Origin: JBBQWS01 sp038210415
GTDB lineage: Bacteria; Actinomycetota; Actinomycetes; Prado026
Direction: 5' to 3'
Length of the DNA: 64,000 nucleotides
NCBI GenBank assembly: GCA_038210415.1
Contig: JBBQWS010000007.1
Span: forward strand, 21,459-85,458
How positions within the stretch are numbered: position 1 is the first letter of the stretch; every line of letters starts with the position of its first letter. The position numbers were made by a program, and so were the translations under genes. The notes beneath the pieces are model-generated. The model did not search any database. It saw only the letters and a list, made by a program, of their open reading frames with translations, and had not been told where the DNA came from. Shown in pieces: positions 42,490 to 51,603 of this stretch.

Positions 42490-42582
42490 GCCGACCCCCC
42501 GTGTGGCGTCATCTGGTGAACTCCCCCAGGGCCGAAAGGCAGCAAGGGTAAGCCGGCTCTGACGGGTACGCGGGGGGTCGCT
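42490..42582 (+). ncRNA. ffs: Signal recognition particle RNA (4.5S type)
   Basis: The ends GACCCCCCGTG (from 42493) and CGCGGGGGGTC (to 42579) pair, and the centre has the conserved domain IV sequence CAGGGCCGAAAGGCAGCAAG with the GGAA/GAAA tetraloop class and the symmetric AGCA loop that binds Ffh. Placement between tRNA-Ser and dnaX is normal for actinobacteria. Exact ends are approximate. Confidence 0.92.
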
Positions 42583-42693
42583 GAATGTCCGGCTGCGGTC
42601 TCGTCTGCCCCGTTGCGTGAGCAAACGCCACCAGGGTGCGGCTGCCCGCCGAGCACGGTCCCGTCGGTCAGCCGGGGCGGTTAGGGTCGGTGC

Positions 42694-44556
42694 GTGTCCC
42701 TCGCCCTGTACCGCCGCTACCGCCCGGAGTCCTTCGCCGAGGTCATCGGCCAGGAGCACGTCACCGGACCACTGCAGCAGGCGCTGCGCACCGACCGGGT
42801 GAACCACGCGTACCTCTTCAGCGGCCCCCGCGGGTGCGGCAAGACGACGTCCGCACGGATCCTCGCCCGGGCGTTGAACTGCGAGCAGGGCCCGGCTCCC
42901 GAGCCGTGCGGGCAGTGCCAGTCGTGCGAGGACCTCTCCCGCACCGGCGGTGGCTCGCTCGACGTCGTCGAGATCGATGCCGCCTCGCACGGCGGGGTCG
43001 ACGACGCCCGAGACCTGCGCGAGCGAGCCTTCTACGCACCCGCCTCGTCGCGATTCAAGATCTACATCATCGACGAGGCGCACATGGTGTCGCCGCAGGG
43101 CTTCAACGCCCTGCTCAAAGTCGTCGAGGAGCCCCCGCCGCACCTGAAGTTCATCTTCGCCACGACCGAGCCCGAGCGCGTGCTGGGGACGATCCGGTCG
43201 CGTACGCACCACTACCCGTTCCGGCTGGTCCCGCCCAAGGTGCTCCAGGACTACCTCGCCCACCTGTGCGAGGTCGAGGGAGTCACCGTCGGCCCCGGGG
43301 TACTGCCGATGGTCGTGCGCGCCGGGGCCGGCTCGGTGCGCGACGCGCTCTCCGTGCTCGACCAGCTGATCGGTGGGGCCGGCGCCGAGGGGGTCACCCA
43401 CACGTACGCCGCCTCGCTGCTCGGGTACACCGACGCGGCGCTGCTCGACTCCGTGGTCGACGCCTTCGCCGCGGGTGACGCGTCCTCGGTGTTCCTGCTG
43501 ATCGACCGCATCGTCGAGAGCGGGATCGACCCCAGGCGGTTCGTGGCCGACCTGCTCGAACGCCTCCGCGACCTGGTGATCCTGCAGGCGGTGCCGGACG
43601 CCGGGGTCAACGGGCTGCTGCACGCCCCAGAGGAACAGGTGGCGCTGATGCTGGGGCAGGCCAGCCGGTTCGGGTCCGCCGAGCTGGCCCGCGCGGCTGA
43701 CGTCGTGAACGCCGGTCTCACCGAGATGCGCGGGGCGACCGCTCCTCGGCTCCAGCTCGAGCTCATCTGCGCGCGGGTGCTGCTGCCCGCCGCCGATGCC
43801 AACGTCGAGCGCGGCACCCGAGCGCGGCTCGACCGGCTCGAACGTCGCTTCGCGATCGGGGCCGCCGCAGCGGAGCACGCCCCAGCGCCGGCCCCAGCCC
43901 CAGCCCCTGCCCTAGCCCCAGCCCCTGCCCCAGCGCCGGCCCCAGCGCCCGCTCCCGCGGTTGCGGCGGAAGCACAGCCGCCGCCAGCGCCGGCTGATCG
44001 GCCGGCTGTGCCGGAACCGGCAACCGACGGCCTCGACCTCCAGGCCGTTCGCCGGCTCTGGCCCGACGTCCTCGATCAGGTGAAGGTCCGCCGGCGGGTC
44101 TCCTGGATGCTGCTGTTCGACAAGGTGCAGGTGCTGGGCCTCGACGGCAGCACGCTGACTCTGGGCTTCCCTGATGCGGGCTCGGTCAAGGCGTTCACGG
44201 CGAGCGGCCACGACGAGGTGCTCCGGCTGACCCTCATGGACGTCGTCGGCACCGACTGGAAGATCGAGGCTGTGCACCAGCCCGGTGCCCCAGCGACGTC
44301 CGCGACCCCCGCGCAGGGCCCAGGCACCTCAGCTCCGGGCCCCGCCCAGGCGCCCGGGGCTCGCGGACCGGTGCCCTGGACGCCTGTGCCGACTGCCGAC
44401 CAGCCCCCGGCCGACTCGTCGGCTGCCGCCCACCCCGAGCCGGGGGAGGACACCCCGGCGGTCGACGACGACGATGCCGACAGCGGTCTGGCGGGCGCGG
44501 AGCTGATTGCGCGTGAGCTGGGCGGGCGGGTCATCAAGGAGTTCGGCCAGCCCTGA
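42694..44556 (+). CDS. dnaX: DNA polymerase III subunits gamma and tau
   Basis: A 620-residue clamp-loader ATPase. Walker A GPRGCGKTT (44-52), zinc ligands Cys63, 72, 75 and 78, Walker B IIDEAHM and the sensor-1 ATTEPERVLGTIRSR are present; domain III follows to about residue 375. A Pro/Ala tandem stretch (about 395-430, DNA 43880-43965) and a tau-type C-terminal region (about 448-540) follow, then another Pro/Ala-rich linker and acidic tail. GTG start 42694. It loads the sliding clamp at the replication fork. Confidence 0.96.
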   Translation: MSLALYRRYRPESFAEVIGQEHVTGPLQQALRTDRVNHAYLFSGPRGCGKTTSARILARALNCEQGPAPEPCGQCQSCEDLSRTGGGSLDVVEIDAASHGGVDDARDLRERAFYAPASSRFKIYIIDEAHMVSPQGFNALLKVVEEPPPHLKFIFATTEPERVLGTIRSRTHHYPFRLVPPKVLQDYLAHLCEVEGVTVGPGVLPMVVRAGAGSVRDALSVLDQLIGGAGAEGVTHTYAASLLGYTDAALLDSVVDAFAAGDASSVFLLIDRIVESGIDPRRFVADLLERLRDLVILQAVPDAGVNGLLHAPEEQVALMLGQASRFGSAELARAADVVNAGLTEMRGATAPRLQLELICARVLLPAADANVERGTRARLDRLERRFAIGAAAAEHAPAPAPAPAPALAPAPAPAPAPAPAPAVAAEAQPPPAPADRPAVPEPATDGLDLQAVRRLWPDVLDQVKVRRRVSWMLLFDKVQVLGLDGSTLTLGFPDAGSVKAFTASGHDEVLRLTLMDVVGTDWKIEAVHQPGAPATSATPAQGPGTSAPGPAQAPGARGPVPWTPVPTADQPPADSSAAAHPEPGEDTPAVDDDDADSGLAGAELIARELGGRVIKEFGQP

Positions 44557-44617
44557 CCTAGGCTGCGACGAGCCGAACGGGCAGAATCCGCGGGAACTGG
44601 AAGGAGTGCCGAGTCCG

Positions 44618-45217
44618 ATGTACGAAGGCGTCGTCCAGGACCTCATCGACGAGCTCGGTCGGTTGCCCGGCGTCGGCCCCAAGAGCGCCCAGCGCATCGC
44701 GTTCCACTTGCTGCAGGCCGACCAGACCGACGTACGCCGCCTCGCCCAGGTGCTGCTCGAGGTCAAGGACAAGGTGCGGTTCTGCCGGATCTGCTTCAAC
44801 GTCGCCGAGGCGGACGAGTGCCGCATCTGTCTCGACCCGAGGCGTGACCAGACGGTCCTGTGCGTCGTCGAGGAGCCCAAGGACGTGCTCGCGGTGGAGA
44901 AGACCCGCGAGTTCCGTGGGCGCTACCACGTGCTCGGCGGGGCGATCAGTCCGATCGAGGGCGTCGGCCCCGACGACCTGCGGGTTCGCGAGCTGATGGT
45001 GCGCCTCGCTGACGACGTCGTCGCCGAGATCATCATCGCGACCGACCCAAACCTCGAGGGTGAGGCCACGGCCACATACCTCGCCCGACTGATCAAGCCC
45101 ATGGGTCTGCGGGTCACCCGGTTGGCCAGCGGCCTGCCGGTGGGCGGCGACCTCGAGTACGCCGACGAGGTCACGCTCGGCCGTGCGTTCGAAGGAAGGC
45201 GGTTGCTCGATGTCTGA
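44618..45217 (+). CDS. recR: Recombination mediator protein
   Basis: A 199-residue protein of normal length. The helix-hairpin-helix LGRLPGVGPKSAQRIAFHLL, a C4 zinc site (Cys56, 59, 68, 71) and a TOPRIM domain with VVEEPKDVLAVE and IIIATDPNLEGEATATYLAR are present. RecR works with RecF/RecO to load RecA at gaps. ATG 44618 starts the conserved MYEGVVQDLIDEL; a GTG four codons earlier is an alternative nearer to the GGAAGGAG site. It overlaps the next gene by 8 bases. Confidence 0.95.
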   Translation: MYEGVVQDLIDELGRLPGVGPKSAQRIAFHLLQADQTDVRRLAQVLLEVKDKVRFCRICFNVAEADECRICLDPRRDQTVLCVVEEPKDVLAVEKTREFRGRYHVLGGAISPIEGVGPDDLRVRELMVRLADDVVAEIIIATDPNLEGEATATYLARLIKPMGLRVTRLASGLPVGGDLEYADEVTLGRAFEGRRLLDV

Positions 45218-45764
45218 CCTGGACGAGTTCTCCGACGACATTGCTGCGCACGTCGCTGCGTACCTCGCCGGAGTGCAGGAGATCGCGAGCGGCGAGTCGC
45301 CCGAGACGGCTGTCTCAGGGCTGATCGTCCAGCTGGCCCAGATCTCGATGGCCGGGGCGATGCTCGGGGCGGTCAGCGACGTCGTGCCGGCTGACCGGTT
45401 CGAGGAGGACGCCGGGCCGGATCCCGACGCCGACCCCTTGAGAGAAGCGCTGGGCCGCCTGCTCGAAGGGCTCGACGAGTACGCGTCGATCTTCGACCCG
45501 ATGATCCCGGAGCGTCCGGTACACGGTCGGATCTCCGACGACGTCGCCGACGTCGCGATCGAGCTCGTGCACGGTCAGCGGCACTACGAGGCCGGCCGCA
45601 CCGACGAGGCACTGTGGTGGTGGCAGTTCTCGTACCTCTCGCACTGGGGGGCGCAAGCGCTCAACGCCCAGCGGGCACTGCTGTCGATCGTCGCCCACCA
45701 GCGACTCGACGCCGGTGACGAGGAAGCCGCCGCGGCCCAGCTCGACGCGCTGCTGCGCGACTGA
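45210..45764 (+). CDS. DUF5063 family protein
   Basis: A 184-residue acidic, helical protein. LVHGQRHYEAGRTDEALWWW then QFSYLSHWGAQALNAQRAL is the family signature. The gene follows recR in most actinobacteria and overlaps it here by 8 bases, after GAAGGAAGG in the recR coding end. No function is known; the constant linkage suggests a link with recombination or with the aspartate-kinase operon behind it, but this is inference. Confidence 0.85.
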   Translation: MSDLDEFSDDIAAHVAAYLAGVQEIASGESPETAVSGLIVQLAQISMAGAMLGAVSDVVPADRFEEDAGPDPDADPLREALGRLLEGLDEYASIFDPMIPERPVHGRISDDVADVAIELVHGQRHYEAGRTDEALWWWQFSYLSHWGAQALNAQRALLSIVAHQRLDAGDEEAAAAQLDALLRD

Positions 45765-45875
45765 CGCTTGGTTGCCGGCTGAGACGGTTGTCCCGAGATG
45801 CGGACGTCCCGGGGCCGCTGCTGATCGCCCGGTATCCTGGCCGTTCCGCATCAGTCCCGCCCAGGAGGCCCTCCG

Positions 45876-47150
45876 GTGGCGCTCGTCGTCCAGAAGTACG
45901 GCGGTTCGTCCGTTGCCGACGCCGAGTGCGTCAAGCGGGTGGCCCGACGCATCGTCGCCACGAAGGCCGCGGGCAACGACGTGGTCGTCGTCGTGTCGGC
46001 CATGGGCGACAGCACCGACGAGCTGATCGACCTGGCCCAACAGGTCTCCCCGAACCCACCTGCGCGCGAGCTCGACATGCTGCTCACCGCCGGGGAGCGG
46101 ATCTCGATGGCGGTGCTCGCCATGGCCATCGCCGACCTCGGGGTCGAGGCGCGTTCGTTCACCGGGTCTCAGGCCGGTGTCATCACCGACGGCGCGCACG
46201 GCCGCGCCCGCATCATCGACATCACCCCCGGCCGCATCCGTGGCGCGATCGACAAGGGCTACGTCGCGATCGTGGCCGGGTTTCAGGGCGTCAGCCAGGA
46301 CACCAAGGACATCACCACGCTGGGCCGCGGCGGCTCCGACACCACCGCCGTCGCGCTGGCCGCCGCGCTCGACGCCTCGGTCTGCGAGATCTACACGGAC
46401 GTGGACGGTGTCTTCACCGCCGACCCGCGGATTGTCCCGTCGGCGCAGCGGCTCGAGACCGTCACGTACGAAGAGATGCTCGAGCTCGCGGCCAACGGCG
46501 CCAAGATCCTGCACCTGCGCTGCGTCGAGTACGCCCGCCGTTTCAACCTGCCGATCCACGTGCGGTCCTCGTTCAGCGACCGCGAGGGCACGTGGGTCAT
46601 CTCCGACCGATCCGACGAAGGGGACGACGTGGAGCACGCGATCATCTCGGGGGTGGCCCACGACCGCAGCGAGGCCAAGGTCACCGTCGTCGGGGTGCCC
46701 GACCGGCCCGGTGAGGCCGCCGCGATCTTCGAGACGATCGCCGAGGCCGAGGTCAACATCGACATGATCGTGCAGAACGTCTCGGCGGCGACGACCGGCC
46801 GCACGGACATCACGTTCACCGTCCCGACGTCCGAGGGCGCCCGGGCCATGGTGGCGCTCGAGCGGCGGCAGGCCGAGATCGGGTTCGAGTCGCTGCAGTA
46901 CGACCCCGAGATCGGCAAGGTGTCGCTCGTCGGCGCGGGCATGCGGTCGCATCCTGGAGTGTCCGCCACGTTCTTCCGCGCGCTCGCCGACGCCGACGTC
47001 AACGTCGAGCTGATCTCGACATCGGAGATCCGGATCTCGGTGGTCTGTCGGGAGAACCAGGTGAACACCGCGGTGGCCGCCGTGCACTCGGCTTTCGGTC
47101 TCGACGCCGAGAGCAACGAAGCCGTGATCTACGGAGGAACCGGACGATGA
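45876..47150 (+). CDS. lysC: Aspartate kinase
   Basis: A 424-residue aspartokinase. KYGGSSVAD (7-15) is the ATP/aspartate-binding start; LTAGERISMAVLAMA, TLGRGGSDTTAVALAAAL and TDVDGVFTADPR are catalytic segments. Two ACT domains (about 265-420) bind threonine/lysine for feedback control. An internal in-frame start, as used for the beta subunit in related bacteria, is possible near residue 250 but not evident. It opens the path to lysine, threonine, methionine and diaminopimelate, and overlaps asd by 4 bases. GTG start after CCAGGAGG. Confidence 0.96.
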   Translation: MALVVQKYGGSSVADAECVKRVARRIVATKAAGNDVVVVVSAMGDSTDELIDLAQQVSPNPPARELDMLLTAGERISMAVLAMAIADLGVEARSFTGSQAGVITDGAHGRARIIDITPGRIRGAIDKGYVAIVAGFQGVSQDTKDITTLGRGGSDTTAVALAAALDASVCEIYTDVDGVFTADPRIVPSAQRLETVTYEEMLELAANGAKILHLRCVEYARRFNLPIHVRSSFSDREGTWVISDRSDEGDDVEHAIISGVAHDRSEAKVTVVGVPDRPGEAAAIFETIAEAEVNIDMIVQNVSAATTGRTDITFTVPTSEGARAMVALERRQAEIGFESLQYDPEIGKVSLVGAGMRSHPGVSATFFRALADADVNVELISTSEIRISVVCRENQVNTAVAAVHSAFGLDAESNEAVIYGGTGR

Positions 47151-48226
47151 ACGCACCCGCAGGGGGCCGTCGACCCACCCTCGCCGTCGTCGGCGCCACC
47201 GGGGCGGTGGGCACCGTCATGCTCGACCTCCTGTCGACCCGGGCCGACGTCTGGGGTGAGATCAAGTTGGTCGCGTCGGCTCGCTCGGCGGGGAAGAAGC
47301 TTCGCGTGCGTGGCGTCGAAGTCGAGGTCGTCGCGCTCGCGCCCGAGGTCTTCGACGGGGTCGACGTCGCGATGTTCGACGTCCCCGATGAGGTCTCGGC
47401 CGAGTGGGCGCCCATCGCTGCGTCGCGCGGTGCGGTGGCCGTGGACAACTCCGGTGCTTTCCGGATGGAACCCGACGTCCCTCTCGTGGTGCCGGAGGTC
47501 AACCCCGAAGCCGTGCGGGTCAGGCCGCGAGGCATCATCGCCAACCCCAACTGCACGACCCTGTCGATGATCGTCGTCCTCGGGGCGTTGCACCGGCGCT
47601 ACGGCCTGCGCGAGCTCGTCGTCGCCTCCTACCAGGCAGCGTCGGGCGCGGGGAAGCCCGGCATCGACACCTTGCGGGCCCAGCTGCTCAAGGCGTCCGG
47701 GGATCCGGGCGTAGGCAGCCGGGCGGGCGACCTGCGCGAGGTCGTCGGCGACCTGGGCCCGTTCCCGGCGCCGCTGGCCATGAACGTCATTCCGTGGGCG
47801 GGTTCGCTGAAGGACGCCGGCTGGTCCAGCGAAGAGCTGAAGGTGCGCAACGAGTCCCGCAAGATCCTGGGCCTGCCCGACCTCAAGGTGTCTGCGACGT
47901 GCGTGCGGGTCCCGGTGGTCACCACGCACTCGCTGGCTGTGCACGCGGTGTTCGAGCGGCAGCCGTCCCGGGCCGACGCGCAGTCGCTGCTGCGCGACGC
48001 CGCAGGCGTGCTCCTGGTCGACAACCCCGAGGAGTTCGAGTTCCCGACGCCGGCCGACGCGGTGGGCACCGACCCCACGTGGGTGGGTCGGGTGCGCGAG
48101 TCGCTCGACGACCCGTACGCGCTGGAACTCTTCGTCTGCGGCGACAACCTGCGCAAAGGCGCGGCCCTGAACACCGCCCAGATCGCCGAGCTCGTCGCCG
48201 CCGAGCTCGTCGGCGCAGAGCGCTAG
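47147..48226 (+). CDS. asd: Aspartate-semialdehyde dehydrogenase
   Basis: A 359-residue NADPH enzyme that reduces aspartyl phosphate to the semialdehyde. The dinucleotide site VVGATGAVGTVML, active-site Cys136 in NPNCTT and SYQAASGAGKPGIDTL are conserved. It completes the lysC-asd pair. The gene is followed by a GC-rich tandem repeat and the third copy of the dispersed repeat. Confidence 0.96.
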   Translation: MNAPAGGRRPTLAVVGATGAVGTVMLDLLSTRADVWGEIKLVASARSAGKKLRVRGVEVEVVALAPEVFDGVDVAMFDVPDEVSAEWAPIAASRGAVAVDNSGAFRMEPDVPLVVPEVNPEAVRVRPRGIIANPNCTTLSMIVVLGALHRRYGLRELVVASYQAASGAGKPGIDTLRAQLLKASGDPGVGSRAGDLREVVGDLGPFPAPLAMNVIPWAGSLKDAGWSSEELKVRNESRKILGLPDLKVSATCVRVPVVTTHSLAVHAVFERQPSRADAQSLLRDAAGVLLVDNPEEFEFPTPADAVGTDPTWVGRVRESLDDPYALELFVCGDNLRKGAALNTAQIAELVAAELVGAER

Positions 48227-48230
48227 CCCG

Positions 48231-48271
48231 GCGCCCCTTCCCCGCGCCCCTTCCCCCGCGCCCCTTCCCCC
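48231..48271 (+). repeat. Three tandem copies of a 13-14-base GC-rich unit
   Basis: GCGCCCCTTCCCC at 48231-48243 is followed by GCGCCCCTTCCCCC at 48244-48257 and again at 48258-48271. It lies directly after the asd stop and touches repeat copy C. Confidence 0.85.
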
Positions 48272-48335
48272 GCCAGAGGGGACCCCCCATGCCAATAGGT
48301 CGAGGTATGCGCCCCCTCTCATCCGCGGCTGGGCG
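48270..48335 (+). repeat. Dispersed ~60-base repeat, copy C
   Basis: CGCCAGAGGGGACCCCCC then ATGCCAATAGGTCGAGG and a tail ending CTCATCCGCG match copy A including the tail. Translated from the ATG it gives a short 18-residue peptide beginning MPIGRGMRPL. It lies after asd and before the convergent DUF6191 gene. Confidence 0.8.
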
Positions 48336-48341
48336 GTTCGC

Positions 48342-48593
48342 CTAGGACGTCGCAGGCGGTCCGGGGGCGCGTACCCGGATCACGATCCGGTTCTCATGGA
48401 GCAGGCGGTCGCCCGGCGACGGCGTCGGCAGGACGCGTTCGTTCTCGTGCTTGAGCAGCGCGCGGGCGCGCTCGGCACCCGGGTTCACGAAGGCGTCCAG
48501 CGCCCCCAACGTCGTCGCCATTCCCGGGGCGGCCTCGCCCATGCCCTCCCGGAGCCAACGCATCACGGGACCCACCTCCATGCTGCTCGCCAT
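48342..48593 (-). CDS. DUF6191-like small protein
   Basis: An 83-residue protein. The C-terminal half, ALDAFVNPGAERARALLKHE then NERVLPTPSPGDRLLHENRI, matches the short DUF6191 type in actinobacteria; no function is known. ATG 48591-48593 begins MASSMEVGPVMRWL; the frame continues upstream but runs into repeat copy D. The gene is enclosed by inverted repeat copies C and D. Confidence 0.6.
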   Translation of the reverse strand: MASSMEVGPVMRWLREGMGEAAPGMATTLGALDAFVNPGAERARALLKHENERVLPTPSPGDRLLHENRIVIRVRAPGPPATS

Positions 48594-48625
48594 TGCTTCG
48601 AAGCGTACGACACCGCTGAACGGCG

Positions 48626-48690
48626 CCTGATGAGTGCGGCGCAAGCGCGGTCTAGTGGCATGGGGGGACCCTTGTGGCGAACGGGGGGGG
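48626..48690 (-). repeat. Dispersed ~60-base repeat, copy D (inverted relative to C)
   Basis: Read on the minus strand: CGCCACAAGGGTCCCCCC, ATGCCACTAGACCGCGCTT and a tail ending CACTCATCAGGCG. It matches copy A through the tail (MPLDRACAALIR against MPLDRASGPLIR). It lies between the divergent DUF6191 and DUF6421 genes. Confidence 0.85.
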
Positions 48691-48717
48691 TGGTGGGGGT
48701 TGAAGTGACGGAGAATT

Positions 48718-48743
48718 TCCTGCACACTCGCTACTTTGCAGGA
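48718..48743 (+). promoter_or_regulatory. Inverted repeat, possible operator of the DUF6421 operon
   Basis: TCCTGCA (48718-48724) and TGCAGGA (48737-48743) form a 7-base palindrome with 12-base spacer, with weaker symmetry outside. A possible -10 element TATAGG lies at 48754-48759, 11 bases before the ATG, so the palindrome would cover the -35 region. The binding protein is unknown. Confidence 0.4.
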
Positions 48744-48769
48744 GAATCTTCGGTATAGGGGTTGCAGAT

Positions 48770-50878
48770 ATGACATATTCGCACCTTCGGCAGCGTGCGC
48801 AGGTGAATGTCCTGTTCGACGAGGCGCACCAGCAGGCGTGGAGCATCCGCCCCACGATGGCCGCGCGGATGCGTCCCGAGCGGCCCAGCGACGCCTCTTA
48901 CCAGCAGGCCGCCCGACTGCTCAGCGAACGCGACTTCGCGGTCCGGGTCAACGAGACCGCGGCGCTCACCGAGGCATTGCTGGCCGGTACCGACGTGCTC
49001 GTGGTCGCCCACCCGTCGGACCCGCAGTGGGAGCGCACGACCGGGTCCGGCAGCCCGTTGTTCAGCCGGGATGAGACCGACGCCGTCCGGGCGTTCGTGG
49101 AAGCCGGGGGTGCCCTGGTGGTCCTGGCGGAGTACGAGCAGGCGAAGTACGGCACCAACCTCGACGAGCTGCTCGCCCCCTTCGGTATCGCTGTGACGAG
49201 CACCACCGTGTACGACTACGCGGACGATCTCGCCAACCCCACCTGGGTACTCGGGAGCCCCGTGGCCGGACGCCCCGCCGGCTTGTTCGACAGGGTCGGT
49301 TCGGCTCGCTTCTACCGGGCCGGCGCACTGACGACGACGTCGCCGCACGCGACAGTCGCCGTCCGGGCCCGGGCTTCCGCGGCACCTGCCGAGGCCGCTC
49401 TCGTCGCGACGGCGGAGCTCGGCCGGGGAAGGGTCGTGGTCTTCGCCGACTCTGACCTGTTCGGTGACGACTGCCTGGCGGAGTTCGACAATGCCGCGGT
49501 GTGGCTCGACGCGTTCTACTGGGCGGCCTTGCCCCGGTTCGACGCGGCCACGCCAGGGATGCTTTCGGCGGCGGGGGCGAGCCCGTTCTGGGCCCGGCTG
49601 AAGGCTGCGACGTCCCAGCTGCGGGCACGGCAGGCCACGGACGGCAGTGTCGACCTGACCCGGCACGACGCCGGCACGGTTGCCGCCCTGGTCGACGAGA
49701 TGGTCACTGCGGTCACCGGGCTCGCGCCACTGTTCGCGCACCAGAGCGAGCAGTTGGCCCTGGTCGCCGCCGACCTCGAGGCCTGGGCGGCTGCGGGGTA
49801 CGGCCGCCCCGACTTCGGTCGGTCGCTGGCGGCGTTCGGGCCCGAGCTGACCCGAGTCGACGGCATCGAGCACCTGATCGTCTTCCCGATGTACACCCCG
49901 AACGGCTCGCTCGACACCCGCTTCGAGGCGCTGATCGTCCGGGTCCCGTGGCCGCAGTGGCTGGCCGAGATCGAGGCGTCGGGGTACGACAACCCGAAGT
50001 TCGTACCGGTGCACCTCGTCGACAACACGGCGGGGTACGACAGCGAGTGCGCCGTGTTGTTCCCCGAGACGGTGAGCGTCGCCGGCCCCGCGACGAACAC
50101 TTTTGGGGGCATCTTCTGCGACCGCGAGGCCGAGCGCTTCCAGCGAGTGGTCGGCAGGTCTGCGGACCTGCTGGGCCTCACGCTGCCCCCGGAGCTCCGG
50201 GCGTTGCTCGGCTCGCAGCCGTTGCTGCGTGACACGTTCGAGCTCTGGGACCTCGTGCACGACCGGGCGCACAGCCACGGAGACCTGCCGTTCGACCCAT
50301 TCATGATCCGGCAGCGCTTGCCGTACTGGATGTACGCGCTCGAAGAGCTCCGGTGCGACCTCACGGCTTTCGCGCACGCAGGCGACCTCGTGCAGCAGGG
50401 TTTCCCGTTCGCGCGCTACGTCCGGTACTGCGTCCTGTTCGACCGGACCCTTCGGTTCCCGGTGACGGGAACGCGAGTGCGCAACTACGACGGGCTCGGC
50501 GGTCAGCTGCTGTTCGCGTTCCTGCACCAGCGTGGTGTGATGCAGTGGCGTGACAACACGCTGCGGGTCGACTGGGCCCGGCTCGACGAGGGGGTGGCCG
50601 CGTTGCGGCAGCGCATCGAGGAGCTGTACCGCAAGGGCATCGACCTGAGCCGCGTCTCGTACTGGATCGCTGCGCACGATCTGATCTCCGAGTTCGTGCA
50701 GCCCAACGTCGCCTCGCAGTGGCTGCCGCAGCGGCGTGACGGTCTGGCCGAGAGCGACCCCAAGGTGTGGATCGCTCGGGTCGACGACGACGAGTTCCCG
50801 CTCAGCCTGTTCTATCGCGGGTTGCAGCAGAAGCTCGCTGCGGTCGGCGACCCAGCCGTGGTCCGGAGCGCCGCGTGA
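48770..50878 (+). CDS. DUF6421-type protein with N-terminal glutamine-amidotransferase-like domain
   Basis: A 702-residue cytoplasmic protein without membrane segments. The first 240 residues (VNVLFDEAHQQAWSI, LAGTDVLVVAHPSD, EAGGALVVLAEY, GRGRVVVFADSDLFGDD) have the pattern of a GATase1-like/DUF4350 fold. The rest (HLIVFPMYTPNGSLDTRFEA, YDSECAVLFPETV, IFCDREAERFQR, RLPYWMYALEELRCDLTAF) I associate with the actinobacterial DUF6421 family. The cluster of His, Asp and Glu suggests a metal site. It is coupled by a 4-base overlap to an SDR and then an aldolase. Function unknown. Confidence 0.65.
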   Translation: MTYSHLRQRAQVNVLFDEAHQQAWSIRPTMAARMRPERPSDASYQQAARLLSERDFAVRVNETAALTEALLAGTDVLVVAHPSDPQWERTTGSGSPLFSRDETDAVRAFVEAGGALVVLAEYEQAKYGTNLDELLAPFGIAVTSTTVYDYADDLANPTWVLGSPVAGRPAGLFDRVGSARFYRAGALTTTSPHATVAVRARASAAPAEAALVATAELGRGRVVVFADSDLFGDDCLAEFDNAAVWLDAFYWAALPRFDAATPGMLSAAGASPFWARLKAATSQLRARQATDGSVDLTRHDAGTVAALVDEMVTAVTGLAPLFAHQSEQLALVAADLEAWAAAGYGRPDFGRSLAAFGPELTRVDGIEHLIVFPMYTPNGSLDTRFEALIVRVPWPQWLAEIEASGYDNPKFVPVHLVDNTAGYDSECAVLFPETVSVAGPATNTFGGIFCDREAERFQRVVGRSADLLGLTLPPELRALLGSQPLLRDTFELWDLVHDRAHSHGDLPFDPFMIRQRLPYWMYALEELRCDLTAFAHAGDLVQQGFPFARYVRYCVLFDRTLRFPVTGTRVRNYDGLGGQLLFAFLHQRGVMQWRDNTLRVDWARLDEGVAALRQRIEELYRKGIDLSRVSYWIAAHDLISEFVQPNVASQWLPQRRDGLAESDPKVWIARVDDDEFPLSLFYRGLQQKLAAVGDPAVVRSAA

Positions 50879-51603
50879 CCGCCCCGGCGCTGGTCGGGCG
50901 GGTCGTCGTCCTGACTGGGGCGACGGGTGGGCTAGGACCGGTGGTGGCAGAGCAAGGCGCCGCCGCAGGCGCGACGCTCGTGCTGTGCGACCGCGACGAG
51001 ACTCGACTCACCGGGCTGGTCACCCGGCTGGCGCTTCCGTCGGAACGGGTGCGCACTGCGGCCGTCGACCTCACCGACGCCGATGCCGTCCGTCGGTTCG
51101 CCGACGACACCGAGGGTTGGCACGGACACGTCGACGCCGTGCTGCACATGGTCGGTGGCTGGCGTGGGGGCACACCGTTGCCCGAGGCGCCGGCGGATGA
51201 CTGGCCATGGCTGGTCGAGCGGGTGGTGACGACCACCGTCAACGTCGTACGTGCGTTCGCAGCGCCGCTCAAGGCTGCCGCCAACGGCCGGTTCGTCACG
51301 GTGTCGTCGCCTCAGGCCTGCGCACCGACGAGCAGCAATGCGGCGTACGCGGCGGCCAAGGCGGCGTCGGATGCCTGGACGCTCGCTCTGGCCGACGAGT
51401 TCGCCGGATCGTCCGCGACGGCCAACGTGGTCGTCGTGCCGGCGATCCTGACTCCGCAGATGCGCGAGGCGAAGCCGCAGGCCGCCTTCAGCAACTTCGT
51501 CGAAGCCGAGGCGATCGCCGAGACCATGGTGGCGCTGTGCGCCGAGAACGCTCCCGGCTCGAACGGCCTTCGTATCGTCCTTCCGACCCGGGGTACATCA
51601 TGA
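50875..51603 (+). CDS. Short-chain dehydrogenase/reductase
   Basis: A 242-residue classical SDR. TGATGGLG (14-21) binds the dinucleotide, and the catalytic Tyr158 and Lys162 lie in NAAYAAAKAA, after VSSPQ. GTG 50875 overlaps the previous stop by 4 bases and its own stop overlaps the aldolase start. The substrate is unknown; the operon suggests oxidation or reduction of a hydroxy amino acid or aldehyde. Confidence 0.88.
   Translation: MTAPALVGRVVVLTGATGGLGPVVAEQGAAAGATLVLCDRDETRLTGLVTRLALPSERVRTAAVDLTDADAVRRFADDTEGWHGHVDAVLHMVGGWRGGTPLPEAPADDWPWLVERVVTTTVNVVRAFAAPLKAAANGRFVTVSSPQACAPTSSNAAYAAAKAASDAWTLALADEFAGSSATANVVVVPAILTPQMREAKPQAAFSNFVEAEAIAETMVALCAENAPGSNGLRIVLPTRGTS

Noticed and set aside
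43880..43965. Pro/Ala codon repeat in dnaX as a mobile or CRISPR-like repeat
   Set aside because: It is a simple CCAGCC/CCTGCC coding repeat making a flexible linker, common in tau proteins of high-GC bacteria.
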